Source of the DNA: Microthrixaceae bacterium
Lineage (GTDB): Bacteria; Actinomycetota; Acidimicrobiia; Acidimicrobiales; Microtrichaceae
Direction of reading: 5' to 3'
DNA length: 40,958 nucleotides
Assembly (NCBI GenBank): GCA_019694615.1
Contig: JAIBBP010000118.1
Span: forward strand, 1-40,958
A program made the position numbers and the translations under genes. This document shows, one piece after another, positions 17,013 to 24,370 of the stretch. The notes under the pieces are model-generated. The model worked only from the letters and a program-made list of their open reading frames with translations, ran no database searches and was not told the DNA's origin. How positions within the stretch are numbered: the first letter of the stretch is position 1; every line of letters begins with the position of its first letter.

Positions 17013-17714
17013 GTGACTCCAGAAGCGGTCGTGGCGCGACTCGGACTGCCGCCGTGCCCGTGGCAGTTCCCTCCCCCCGATGTTGCGGACGAGACCGGCC
17101 TGGTCGTCGTCGGTGGCGACCTCGATCCGTCCACGCTGATCACGGCGTATGCCTCGGGGCTCTTCCCGATGCCGGTCGGCCGACGCCGGCGCCTCGGGTG
17201 GTGGTCGCCGGACCCGCGGGGCATTCTCCCCGTCGACGGGCTGAGGATCAGTCGATCGCTGCGTCGATCGCTCCGCCGCTACGAGGTTCGCGTCGACACC
17301 GTGTTCAGCGAGACGATGGCTCGATGCGGCGATCCTCGTCGCCCTCACGGTTGGATCACCCCGGAGTTCGTCGACGCGTACTCGACGATGAGCGCCCTGG
17401 GTCTCGCACACAGCGTCGAGTGCTGGGAGGAGGACCGGCTGGTCGGTGGGCTGTACGGGATCAGCATCGGCGGCTTGTTCGCCGGTGAGTCGATGTTCCA
17501 CATCGCACCGGACGCCTCGAAAGTGGCCCTCGTGGCGCTCGTCGAACTGCTGGGGTCACACAATGTGCCGTTGCTCGACGTGCAGTGGCTGACTCCGCAT
17601 CTCGCGTCGCTGGGAGCAGTGGAGATCCGCCGCAACACCTATCTCAGTCAGGTGCGCCAGGCCCTCGTCCTACCTCAACCGAAGTTCACTCCCGGCCCAA
17701 CGACCCCACGGTAG
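17013..17714 (+). CDS. aat: Leucyl/phenylalanyl-tRNA--protein transferase
   Basis: A 233-residue enzyme (E. coli Aat is about the same length) that attaches Leu or Phe to proteins with N-terminal Lys or Arg, marking them for ClpAP/ClpS degradation. Signatures: FPPPDVADETGLVVVGGDL, AYASGLFPMP, WWSPDPRG, HGWITPEFVDAY, and GGLYGISIGGLFAGESMF. GTG start at 17013, 24 bp after the dehydrogenase stop. The 3' end overlaps the convergent zinc-ribbon gene by 29 bp. Confidence 0.95.
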   Translation: MTPEAVVARLGLPPCPWQFPPPDVADETGLVVVGGDLDPSTLITAYASGLFPMPVGRRRRLGWWSPDPRGILPVDGLRISRSLRRSLRRYEVRVDTVFSETMARCGDPRRPHGWITPEFVDAYSTMSALGLAHSVECWEEDRLVGGLYGISIGGLFAGESMFHIAPDASKVALVALVELLGSHNVPLLDVQWLTPHLASLGAVEIRRNTYLSQVRQALVLPQPKFTPGPTTPR

Positions 17715-18270
17715 TAAGGGCACGCAACAAGCCTGGGTTGCGAGCGACGAATCGGTAGGCACGCTCCGTGAAGGTGGATGCTTCGCGAGCGCTTACGGCG
17801 GCCGCGTACGCGGCGCCGAACCCGTCGACGACCTGAGCTATCGACGCGACCTCCTCAGCGGACGGTTCGGCATCGACCACGTCAACGGGAAACACCTCGA
17901 GTTCACCCCGGTCGAACCAGATCAACTGACACGGTTCGCACACGTCGATCCACACCGACGCGCTGTCCTCACCGTCGGCGCACTCGCCGTCGTCTGCCTC
18001 ATCCGCGTCGACGGACACGAGAATCGATGTCATCGCCACCGTGCAGATCGGGCAGGACCGCGTACCTCCCGAGACGCTCTCGGCACCTCGGGACTGCCGC
18101 GTGGCGGCCCACAGTTCGCCGATCTCGTCCTCCTGCAGCCGGCCGTGGGCTTCGGTGAGCGTGATTGCCGCCCCGTGCAGCATTGGGCAATGCCAGGCGT
18201 CCAACTCGCCCGTCGACGTCAGGGACAGATCGCTATCGCAGCTCGGGCACGAAGGTGAACGAAGGCTCAT
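17686..18270 (-). CDS. Zinc-ribbon protein (TFIIB-type zinc finger)
   Basis: About 194 residues. A first zinc ribbon is suggested by CPSC (C8, C11) with C28, and a second by CPIC (C73, C76) with CEPC (C111, C114) followed by WFDRGELE, the tail typical of zf-TFIIB-like domains. An acidic insert (about 88-104) separates the halves of the second ribbon, and a helical C-terminus follows. No function is known for this family. ATG 18270 is used; GTG 18279 would overlap the upstream stop as GTGA and is equally possible. Probably co-transcribed with the secreted protein upstream. Confidence 0.7.
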   Translation of the reverse strand: MSLRSPSCPSCDSDLSLTSTGELDAWHCPMLHGAAITLTEAHGRLQEDEIGELWAATRQSRGAESVSGGTRSCPICTVAMTSILVSVDADEADDGECADGEDSASVWIDVCEPCQLIWFDRGELEVFPVDVVDAEPSAEEVASIAQVVDGFGAAYAAAVSAREASTFTERAYRFVARNPGLLRALTTVGSLGRE

Positions 18271-18275
18271 GCAGG

Positions 18276-19085
18276 TCACATCGGCTGTTCGCCCGCGGAA
18301 TTGAGGCCGCCTTCTTGCGGAACCCCCGTCGCGTTCGTTGAGGGCACGGGAGCGATCGAGGGGGTCGATGTGGACGGGCCGGCACCCGATGGAGCGATCG
18401 GGGCAGGCGGGTTCAGCTCCGCGGCATCCACTGACGTCGACTCGACCTGACGGGAAACGCGAATCGTCAACGCACCCGCAACGGTGACCTCGCGACTCAC
18501 GGCGGATGTCGTCGCGTCGAAGCAGACGTCGTACTGCTCCCCCCATCGAGGACGAAGATCAGGCACGGCGAGGGTGAACCGAAAGCACTGATCGTCGATG
18601 GTCGTGAGTTCGTAGGTCGGCGCGGACCCCGAGGTCAGCTTCACGAACTCGTCGAGTTCAGCGCTCAGTTCGGCCTCGGGTTCGAAGCCGCCGGAGTCGT
18701 AGCAGGCGATCGGTCCTCTCGTCGTCGGGGCGCAGCCGATCAGCCGCGAGCCGATCCGGGCGCTGACCGTCCCCCCACCGAGCACTGCCCGGTCCGGGAA
18801 GCGCTGCACAATCGTCACCGCCGACGCCGAGCGCTGATCGCCGGACGTCCGCTCGGTGGTCTCCCGGAACCGGAGCGTCGCTCGCCTCCATGTCTCCCAC
18901 CGGTCGATGAAGTCGTCGCGGATTGCCACTCGGTCGACCGTGGTCGAAGGACTCGACGAACTCGGCACGGTTGTTGATTCCGAGCGATGCTCCCCCTCCG
19001 GGCCGACATTCGCCAGACCGAGCGCGGTGACCGCAAGGCCCGCCCCGAGGAGCAACGGAGCGACGACGCGACGACCACGAGGCAC
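18276..19085 (-). CDS. Exported protein of unknown function
   Basis: A 269-residue protein with an N-terminal hydrophobic segment (about 8-26) after arginines, a Ser/Thr-rich linker (about 34-50), a central domain of about 150 residues with paired cysteines (IGCAPT, IACYD, DQCFRF, DVCFDA), and a Pro/Ser/Thr-rich low-complexity tail. It looks like a membrane-anchored or secreted lipoprotein-like domain, but I recognise no family. GTG start at 19085 with TAGCGT 6 bases upstream. Confidence 0.7.
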   Translation of the reverse strand: MPRGRRVVAPLLLGAGLAVTALGLANVGPEGEHRSESTTVPSSSSPSTTVDRVAIRDDFIDRWETWRRATLRFRETTERTSGDQRSASAVTIVQRFPDRAVLGGGTVSARIGSRLIGCAPTTRGPIACYDSGGFEPEAELSAELDEFVKLTSGSAPTYELTTIDDQCFRFTLAVPDLRPRWGEQYDVCFDATTSAVSREVTVAGALTIRVSRQVESTSVDAAELNPPAPIAPSGAGPSTSTPSIAPVPSTNATGVPQEGGLNSAGEQPM

Positions 19086-19091
19086 TCCTCG

Positions 19092-19097
19092 ACGCTA
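19092..19097 (-). promoter_or_regulatory. Probable -10 element of the leaderless exported-protein transcript
   Basis: TAGCGT on the minus strand, 6 bases before the GTG at 19085. Confidence 0.45.
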
Positions 19098-19152
19098 TCG
19101 GTGCGAACCCCGACTGCCACGCGCGACACTTCTGGAGAAGAAGGGGGCAAGG

Positions 19153-19710
19153 ATGGCGTTTCACCACGTCGCGCTCGCGACGCCCGACATCGAGGCGACC
19201 CACCGCTTCTACACAGAGGCGATGGGCTTCCATCTGGTCAAAGCCGTTGTCGCACCGACGCCTGAAGGAGGGTGGGCGAAGCACGTCTTCTACGACACCG
19301 GGGGCGGCGGGATGATCGCTTTCTGGGACCTTCACGTCGAGGCGCTACCTACGGTCAGAGGAGCCATCTCCCGCGACCTCGGTCTCCCCGAGTGGGTCAA
19401 CCACCTTGCGTTTGACGCACCCGACCACGAATCGTTTGCCGCGTCGTTGAAACGATGGGCCGCCCTCGGACTCGATGTGTTCGACATCGACCACGAGTTC
19501 TGCCGGTCGATCTACACGGTCGATCCAACGGGGACGCTCGTGGAATGGTGCCACGACCTGCGGTCTCTTACCGATGCCGAGCGGCAGCGAGCCGACGCCG
19601 TGATCCTCCTCACTGAGCCGGATCGATTCGACGATGAGCCGAAGGTCGAGTTCATCCCCGGCGACCCGCTCCTCCGCCCGGAGTGGGCGACCCGGAATCA
19701 CGTTCGGTGA
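19153..19710 (+). CDS. VOC-family (glyoxalase/dioxygenase-like) protein
   Basis: A 185-residue vicinal-oxygen-chelate fold protein. Two beta-alpha-beta-beta-beta units are visible: FHHVALATPDIEATHRFYTEAMGF at the N-terminus and NHLAFDAPDHESF in the second half. Likely metal ligands are a His in HHVAL, His in NHLAF and Glu in LVEWCHD. The family covers lyases, isomerases and dioxygenases, so the reaction cannot be stated. The ATG is preceded by a purine-rich stretch. The 3' end overlaps the convergent methyltransferase gene by 59 bp. Confidence 0.82.
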   Translation: MAFHHVALATPDIEATHRFYTEAMGFHLVKAVVAPTPEGGWAKHVFYDTGGGGMIAFWDLHVEALPTVRGAISRDLGLPEWVNHLAFDAPDHESFAASLKRWAALGLDVFDIDHEFCRSIYTVDPTGTLVEWCHDLRSLTDAERQRADAVILLTEPDRFDDEPKVEFIPGDPLLRPEWATRNHVR

Positions 19711-20305
19711 CCTCAGGCCGGGAGTGCACCGAGACGGCGTAGCCACTCTCGATCGTCCACGGGTCCCGTGACCACGACGCGAATCGCTCAACGAGTTCCA
19801 GCCCGACTGCCGCGCAGTCGCGGTCATGATCCACGACGCCGTAGTGGCCACGCGTGAGCTGAAACCCACACACGAGGACTCCGCCGGGTCGAACGTGCGC
19901 CGCGACGCGATCGAGGACGGCCCGCTCCGACCCGTCCTCCACGAAGATCATGACGTTGCCCGCCATAACCGCCACGTCGAAAAGCCGTTCCGTCACCGGG
20001 TCCGAACCCGGAACAAACAGTCGGGCGAGATCTGATCGAAACCACTCGACATCGGGTGCTTTCTCGCATGCGGTTTCGAGTGCGGAGCGGTCCACGTCCA
20101 CTCCCACGACCGCGACACCCCGTCGCCACAGCTCGACCGCAACCCGACCGGTGCCGCATCCGGCGTCGAGAACCGTGCGTGGCTGGAAGCCCATCACGAA
20201 ACTCGCCTCGGCGTGCACATCGTGACCGGCGCGAGCGAGCCGCTCGAAACGCTGGTCATACGCTGCGCCGCTCAGCACCTCAGTCCGGTTCCAACGCGAC
20301 GTCAT
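19652..20305 (-). CDS. Class I SAM-dependent methyltransferase
   Basis: A 217-residue Rossmann-fold methyltransferase; motif I is VLDAGCGTG (45-53), followed by the acidic end of strand 2 (GVDVD) and LFDVAVMAGNVM as motif IV. The N-terminus (SGAAYDQRFERLARAGHDVHAEA) is typical of small-molecule methyltransferases. The substrate is unknown. It is preceded by a 313-bp gene-free region rich in stem-loops, which would be its 5' leader if transcribed from the dnaB side. Confidence 0.85.
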   Translation of the reverse strand: MTSRWNRTEVLSGAAYDQRFERLARAGHDVHAEASFVMGFQPRTVLDAGCGTGRVAVELWRRGVAVVGVDVDRSALETACEKAPDVEWFRSDLARLFVPGSDPVTERLFDVAVMAGNVMIFVEDGSERAVLDRVAAHVRPGGVLVCGFQLTRGHYGVVDHDRDCAAVGLELVERFASWSRDPWTIESGYAVSVHSRPEVTERDSGSPTPGGGAGRRG

Positions 20306-20329
20306 CGGGTAATTGTGGCGTCAGCAACA

Positions 20330-20601
20330 CAGCGGTGCTCGGCACCAACGACGGAGATTCAGGAAATTTGGGGCTTGCGTTTCCCGGCAGGCCGTGCTTC
20401 CGTGCGTGTGCGAGCAATCGCGACGGGGAAGCCCTGATCCATCGGACGTACTGGTCGCTGAGACCGATGGGGAGCCAAGCGAAACCGGCCCCACCTACGG
20501 TGTCCTTGCCGGGTGGTGCCGGCCAAGGCCATCGGAACGGGCCACTGGCGCGTGAAAACTTCCTGGAAAGCGTGGAACGAGGAGGCCTTCGGGCCTCCTC
20601 G
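20330..20601. ncRNA. Candidate structured RNA between the methyltransferase and dnaB
   Basis: This gene-free stretch holds a run of stem-loops: GGTGC/GCACC (20334-20346), GGGCTT...AAGCCC with an inner CCC/GGG (20371-20434), CCATCGG/CCGATGG (20439-20470), GGGG/CCCC around 20470-20493, CCTTGCCGG/CCGGCCAAGG (20504-20528), and the UUCG hairpin at 20578-20601. No reading frame in it has a recognisable product. It could be a plus-strand RNA ending at the hairpin, or a minus-strand leader of the methyltransferase. It matches no RNA family that I know; high GC makes chance stems common. Confidence 0.3.
20578..20601 (-). terminator. dnaB terminator hairpin
   Basis: A perfect 10-bp stem, CGAGGAGGCC paired with GGCCTCCTCG, closes a four-base loop (TTCG on the plus strand). 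It begins 18 bases beyond the dnaB stop and would stop dnaB transcription; it could also end a plus-strand RNA. Confidence 0.75.
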
Positions 20602-20618
20602 TCGCGTCGTCGGGGTGA

Positions 20619-21974
20619 CTAGCCCGGCACCTTCGCCATGTTCTCGAAACGGGTGCAGTAGTCGAGGAACGCCAAGCGGCACATCCCGGTCGGTCCGGCT
20701 CGATGCTTGGCCACAATGATCTCGGCAGTGCCCTTGTCGGGCGAGTCACTGTTGTAGACCTCGTCGCGGTACACGAACATCACCACGTCGGCGTCCTGTT
20801 CGATTGCACCGGACTCTCGAAGGTCGGCGAGCATCGGGCGTTTGTCGGCCCGCTGTTCGAGCTGACGCGACAGCTGCGAGAGCGCCATCACCGGAACTTC
20901 GAGTTCGCGAGCCAGGATCTTGAGGCCACGGGAGATCTCGGAGATCTCGATCTGACGGCTCTCCGCGTTGGCACGACCGCTCATGAGCTGGAGATAGTCG
21001 ACGACGATCAGCCCGAGATCCCCGACTCGGCTCTTGAGCCTGCGAGCTTTCGCCCGAATCTCCATGACCGTGAGATTCGGGTTGTCGTCGATCCACAACG
21101 GCGCATCACCGAGGCGACTCATCGTGCGGGAGATCTTCGACCAGTCGCGCTCCTCGAGCTGACCGTTACGAAGCCGCTTCGCATCAATTCGGCCTTCGGA
21201 CCCGAGGATGCGTTGCGTCAGCTCGAGGTGGCCCATCTCTAGCGAGAAGAACAACACCGGTTTGGCCGATCTCAACGCCGCGTTGGCGGCCGCGCCCAGT
21301 GCGAACGACGTCTTTCCCATCGCAGGGCGAGCACCCACCACGATCAACGCGTTGGGTTGCAGACCGGCTGTCAGCTCGTCGAGGTCGGTGTAGCCCGACG
21401 GGGTTCCGGTGATGGCGTCGCCACGGTCGTACAGACTCTCGAGGTGGTCGAGGCTGGCGTCGAGCAGCTCGCGGAGCTCGACCATGGTGTCGCTCACCCG
21501 GCGCTGAGCGACCTCGTACATCATCGACTCGGCGTAGTCGAGCGTCTTGGTGACGTCCTCGAGCGGCGTATAGCCCAGCTCGGCGATGTCGCTGGCTGTT
21601 GCGACGAGACGACGTAACAGCGAGTTCTCCTCGACGATCTTCGCGTAGTGGGCGGCATTGCTGACCGCCGGCGTTCTGGACTGAATCGACAGCAGCACCG
21701 CGGGGCCACCGATTGCATCGAGGAGCGACGCCCGCTTGAGCTCTGCCGCGACGGTGACTGGGTCGACTGGCTCCCCGGCTGCGTACAGCGTGCAGATTGC
21801 ATCGAAGATGTGCCCGTGCGCCGGCTTGTAGAAATCCGACGTGTTGACGGTCTGCACGGCCTCGGAGATCGCCGATTGCTTGAGCAGCATCGCGCCGAGC
21901 AGGGACTCCTCCGCCTGGACGTTGTGGGGAGGAACGCGCCCGTCGGCGGGCCGTGGAGGGGAAGCTGTGGACAT
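20619..21974 (-). CDS. dnaB: Replicative DNA helicase DnaB
   Basis: A 451-residue hexameric helicase of the replication fork. The N-terminal primase-interacting domain (about 18-120) begins PPHNVQAEESLLGAML; the RecA-like domain has Walker A GARPAMGKT (214-222), Walker B LIVVDYLQLM, and the arginine-finger segment near the C-terminus. Unlike many actinobacterial dnaB genes it carries no intein; the length is that of the mature protein. GGGAGG precedes the ATG by 9 bases. It is the last gene of the rpsF-ssb-rpsR-rplI direction but is separated from rplI by 525 bp, so probably has its own promoter. Confidence 0.97.
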   Translation of the reverse strand: MSTASPPRPADGRVPPHNVQAEESLLGAMLLKQSAISEAVQTVNTSDFYKPAHGHIFDAICTLYAAGEPVDPVTVAAELKRASLLDAIGGPAVLLSIQSRTPAVSNAAHYAKIVEENSLLRRLVATASDIAELGYTPLEDVTKTLDYAESMMYEVAQRRVSDTMVELRELLDASLDHLESLYDRGDAITGTPSGYTDLDELTAGLQPNALIVVGARPAMGKTSFALGAAANAALRSAKPVLFFSLEMGHLELTQRILGSEGRIDAKRLRNGQLEERDWSKISRTMSRLGDAPLWIDDNPNLTVMEIRAKARRLKSRVGDLGLIVVDYLQLMSGRANAESRQIEISEISRGLKILARELEVPVMALSQLSRQLEQRADKRPMLADLRESGAIEQDADVVMFVYRDEVYNSDSPDKGTAEIIVAKHRAGPTGMCRLAFLDYCTRFENMAKVPG

Positions 21975-22097
21975 CGCCTACATCCTCCCGGATCGACGTT
22001 GTGAGCGGCTAGGAGAGCAACCTCTGGATCTCCTGTGGAGGGACGGCGCGGACTTGGGGAGGACTGGGGACACACTGTGGATACTGCCGACGACCAC

Positions 22098-22136
22098 TGA
22101 CACTCAACCTGGACCGAACCCCGAGATTGACACTCA
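22098..22136. repeat. Direct repeat TGACACTCA spaced by 30 bp
   Basis: Identical 9-mers at 22098-22106 and 22128-22136, 30 bp start to start (about three helical turns), lie in the dnaB upstream region. This looks like a pair of protein-binding half-sites on one face of the helix. Confidence 0.45.
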
Positions 22137-22142
22137 GACGCG

Positions 22143-22180
22143 CCACAGGCCCCGATCGGATTTCCGATCGAGGCCTGTGG
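22143..22180 (-). terminator. Long hairpin between rplI and dnaB
   Basis: Two 17-bp arms with a single mismatch (CCACAGGCC...GGCCTGTGG outer part, CGATCGG/CCGATCG inner part) enclose a 4-base loop. It lies about 320 bp beyond the rplI stop and 170 bp before dnaB. It could terminate the rpsF operon or stabilise its 3' end; there is no T-run on either side. Confidence 0.55.
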
Positions 22181-22499
22181 AGAACGTGTTGACAGATGTC
22201 TAGACGAATAGTTCCGAGGGGTCCGCCGTGCTCATGGTCCCGCCGTATCGGAACCGTGTGCATTTCGTGCCCTCTCAGGGCCGTTCCTGCACATGGTTTA
22301 CGCGCGTTGTCCGGCGCCATGATGTGGAGGACCTCGTGCCGGTCCGTCCGTGGCACCGACGGTTTCCCCCGCCGGCCAGCGACAGACGGCAGCGAATGGT
22401 GGTGCGGACGTAACGTCGTCTCGCACATCCAGCACGGATTGCCCGCATGGGGGAGGACTGCCACCTGGCCTTGCCAGCGCATCCCTTGGAACCAATCAT
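22181..22499. other. Gene-free region downstream of rplI with an imperfect inverted repeat
   Basis: No credible gene is seen in these 319 bp: the open frames on both strands lack recognisable domains and the third-position GC bias of neighbouring genes. The clearest structure is at 22251-22299, where an 11-bp stem (AACCGTGTGCA with TGCACATGGTT, one G-T pair) surrounds a symmetric 6 x 6 internal loop and a 5-bp inner stem GCCCT/AGGGC. A shorter CCGTC/GACGG stem and a GACGT-A-ACGTC palindrome follow. Confidence 0.5.
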
Positions 22500-22955
22500 C
22501 TAGGACCCGTTGACCTCAACGGTGACTGGGAACTCCACGTCGCCGTGCAGACGAATCTGCACCTGATGGGAGCCGGTGGTCTTGATGTGCTCGTCGAGGT
22601 GGATCGTCTTTCGGTCGAGCTCGACGTTCGCCTGCTTCGCGATGGCGTCCGCTATCTCGGCGTTGGTGACCGAACCGAAGAGCTTCCCGCCCGATCCGGC
22701 TCGCGCCGTGACCGTGATCGTCCGCGAGACGAGGACCTTCGCGATCTCCTCCGCTGACTCGCGGTCCTTCGCATCCTTCAGGCTCTGCGAACGACGCATC
22801 GCCTCAGCCTGGGCTGCGTTGCCCGGGGTCGCCTTGATCGCCAGACCACGCGGCTCCAGAAAGTTCCGCGCGTATCCGGGCGACACCTCGACGACGTCAC
22901 CCCGGCGACCGAGGCCCGGCACGTTCTCGCGGAGCACCAGTTTCACGTCGATCAT
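22500..22955 (-). CDS. rplI: 50S ribosomal protein L9
   Basis: A 151-residue protein of usual length. The N-terminal rRNA-binding domain starts [37 protein letters not shown] (read as the family signature of G-rich turn and PGYARNFL), followed by the long connecting helix and C-terminal domain. The ATG overlaps the rpsR stop (ATGA), so translation is coupled. Confidence 0.97.
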   Translation of the reverse strand: MIDVKLVLRENVPGLGRRGDVVEVSPGYARNFLEPRGLAIKATPGNAAQAEAMRRSQSLKDAKDRESAEEIAKVLVSRTITVTARAGSGGKLFGSVTNAEIADAIAKQANVELDRKTIHLDEHIKTTGSHQVQIRLHGDVEFPVTVEVNGS

Positions 22956-23368
22956 TCCGCTGCCTCCGTGACTGCCTCGTCGGTGGACTCCTCCGCAGCG
23001 GTATCGGCTCCGTCACCGTCGAGCGCCTCGAACTCCGAGGACTCGTCACGACGCGGGCGACGCGGGCGATCGTCCCCGTCGCGGGAGGGCCGACCGCGTT
23101 GAGTGGTGACGCGGCTGGTGTACGGGAGCAGTGCCATCTCGCGGGCGTTCTTGATCGCCTTGGCGATCTCACGCTGCTGCTGGGTGTCGTTGCCGCTCAC
23201 TCGGCGGGCCCGGATCTTGGCTCGGTCGGAGACGAACCGGCGAAGGAGGTTCACGTCTTTCCAGTCGACGTACTCGACGCGCTCGGAAACGAGCACGCTG
23301 ACCTTCTTCTTGCCGCCGCGGCGGGCCGCGTCACGCGGCTTGGTGGAACGCTTGGGCTTAGCTGCCAT
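22952..23368 (-). CDS. rpsR: 30S ribosomal protein S18 with C-terminal extension
   Basis: 138 residues, against 70-90 usual for S18. The core (about 20-88) holds the family segment [22 protein letters not shown] and [15 protein letters not shown]. It has no cysteines (the zinc-independent C-minus type). From about residue 90 an extra 48-residue tail runs first very basic ([17 protein letters not shown]) and then very acidic and Ala/Glu-rich to the end. The tail is in frame and ends at the rplI overlap, so it is not a frameshift artefact of this copy as far as I can see. The ATG overlaps the ssb stop by one base. Confidence 0.95.
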   Translation of the reverse strand: MAAKPKRSTKPRDAARRGGKKKVSVLVSERVEYVDWKDVNLLRRFVSDRAKIRARRVSGNDTQQQREIAKAIKNAREMALLPYTSRVTTQRGRPSRDGDDRPRRPRRDESSEFEALDGDGADTAAEESTDEAVTEAAE

Positions 23369-23835
23369 CAGAACGGCTCCTCGTCGTAGTCGTAAGTGGG
23401 GGCGGGGGCATTCGGAACCGGGGCACTCTGGCCACCGGAGCCACGGTTGCCGCCGTCGAACGAGCCGCCTTGACGCTCGTTGCGGGACACGCTGGCGGTC
23501 GCCCAGCGGAGACTGGGGCCGACCTCGTCGGCAATGACCTCGATCTTCGAGCGCTTCTCGCCCTCCTGGGATTCCCAGGATCGCTGGTCGAGGCGGCCGG
23601 TAACGATTAGGCGCGTGCCTTTGCTGACGCTCTCGGCGACGTTCTCGCCGAGCTGGCCCCAGCACACGATGTCGAAAAACGACGTCGCTTCCTCCCATTC
23701 CTGGGTCTGACGGTTCTGCCAGCGTCGGTTGACGGCGAGCCCGAACGATGCGACCGCCTGCCCTGAGGGGGTGAAGCGGAGCTCGGGGTCGCGGGTGACG
23801 TTGCCGATCAGGTCGACGTTGTTGCCATTTGCCAT
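23368..23835 (-). CDS. ssb: Single-stranded DNA-binding protein
   Basis: A 155-residue SSB with an OB fold (about 5-105: [39 protein letters not shown]) and a Gly/Pro-rich linker ending in the acidic tip DEEPF that recruits replication and repair partners. AGGAGG overlaps the end of rpsF and sits 4 bases before the ATG. It is located between the S6 and S18 genes, as in most bacteria. Confidence 0.97.
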   Translation of the reverse strand: MANGNNVDLIGNVTRDPELRFTPSGQAVASFGLAVNRRWQNRQTQEWEEATSFFDIVCWGQLGENVAESVSKGTRLIVTGRLDQRSWESQEGEKRSKIEVIADEVGPSLRWATASVSRNERQGGSFDGGNRGSGGQSAPVPNAPAPTYDYDEEPF

Positions 23836-23843
23836 GGTTCCTC

Positions 23844-24182
23844 CTAGTCGGTCGCCGACGCCGGCTCGCCGAGAAGCCCGCGCTTCTCGGCCTCGGCCTC
23901 GGGCAGCCGAATGACTTTGTGGCGGACGACATCGTCCGCGAGTCGGAGGAAGCGATCGAGCTCGTTGAGATTCGACGCCGGCGTCGCGATCTCGAACACC
24001 ACGTAGATGCCCTCGAGCTTGTGATTGATCGGGTAGGCGTAGCGACGACGGCCCCAGTGGTCGGTCGTGACGACCTTGCCACCGTCGGCCTCGACCAGTT
24101 CCACCACCCGTGCGTTGACTGCCTTGACCCCGGGATCATCGACGTCGCCGTCGACGATCACCATGAGTTCGTACGCGCGCAT
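23844..24182 (-). CDS. rpsF: 30S ribosomal protein S6
   Basis: 112 residues: [16 protein letters not shown], then [22 protein letters not shown], the ferredoxin-like S6 fold that pairs with S18 in the 30S platform. First gene of the rpsF-ssb-rpsR-rplI operon. GAGGTAA lies upstream of the ATG, and a GC hairpin with a CCG loop is in the leader. Confidence 0.97.
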   Translation of the reverse strand: MRAYELMVIVDGDVDDPGVKAVNARVVELVEADGGKVVTTDHWGRRRYAYPINHKLEGIYVVFEIATPASNLNELDRFLRLADDVVRHKVIRLPEAEAEKRGLLGEPASATD

Positions 24183-24227
24183 GTACCAGTTACCTCCCTA
24201 CGGACCTCGGCCCCACGGGCGCGAGGG

Positions 24228-24244
24228 CCCCGGACGGTCCGGGG
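24228..24244 (-). promoter_or_regulatory. Leader hairpin of the rpsF operon, possible S6:S18 autoregulatory site
   Basis: On the minus strand CCCCGGA and TCCGGGG pair around the loop CCG, 45 bases before the rpsF start; a second GGCCC/GGGCC stem lies between it and the gene and is followed by GAGG. Known S6:S18 autoregulatory leaders use a CCG-containing hairpin, so this is a plausible binding site, but the match is by eye. Confidence 0.35.
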
Positions 24245-24370
24245 CAGGGTGTCGAAGAGACCGGACGAGCGTACCCGCGCTGTGACAGGCGCACCAGACG
24301 ATCACGTTTCCTCACGTTCACGAGTGTGAACGCGAGGTCTGACAGTCAAACGCGACGACACTCGACGACG

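Larger units (their letters stand above)
21965..22181. promoter_or_regulatory. Cluster of DnaA-box-like CTGTGGA motifs upstream of dnaB
   Basis: CTGTGGA, the reverse complement of the core TCCACAG, occurs four times in the same orientation: 21965-21971, 22033-22039, 22075-22081 and 22175-22181. The third extends to GTATCCACA on the minus strand (22076-22084), one mismatch from the DnaA box TTATCCACA. Binding of DnaA here is an inference. Confidence 0.35.

Noticed and set aside
20370..20470. Resemblance of the minus strand (GGGAAACGCAAGCC) to the cyclic-di-GMP-I riboswitch, and of CTGAGA on the plus strand to the TPP box
   Set aside because: The remaining conserved nucleotides and the pairing of both families are missing.
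20359..20682. A 107-codon minus-strand frame after dnaB
   Set aside because: It overlaps the dnaB 3' end and its terminator and has an Arg/Pro-rich sequence with no domain.
22187..22210. A perfect TTGACA on the plus strand as a promoter
   Set aside because: No acceptable -10 hexamer is found 16-19 bases downstream.
22009..22482. A 157-codon minus-strand frame in the rplI-dnaB gap with a CxxC and several His residues
   Set aside because: The HNH-like impression does not hold: no HNH spacing, weak third-position GC bias, and the frame runs through the long hairpin and the DnaA-box region.
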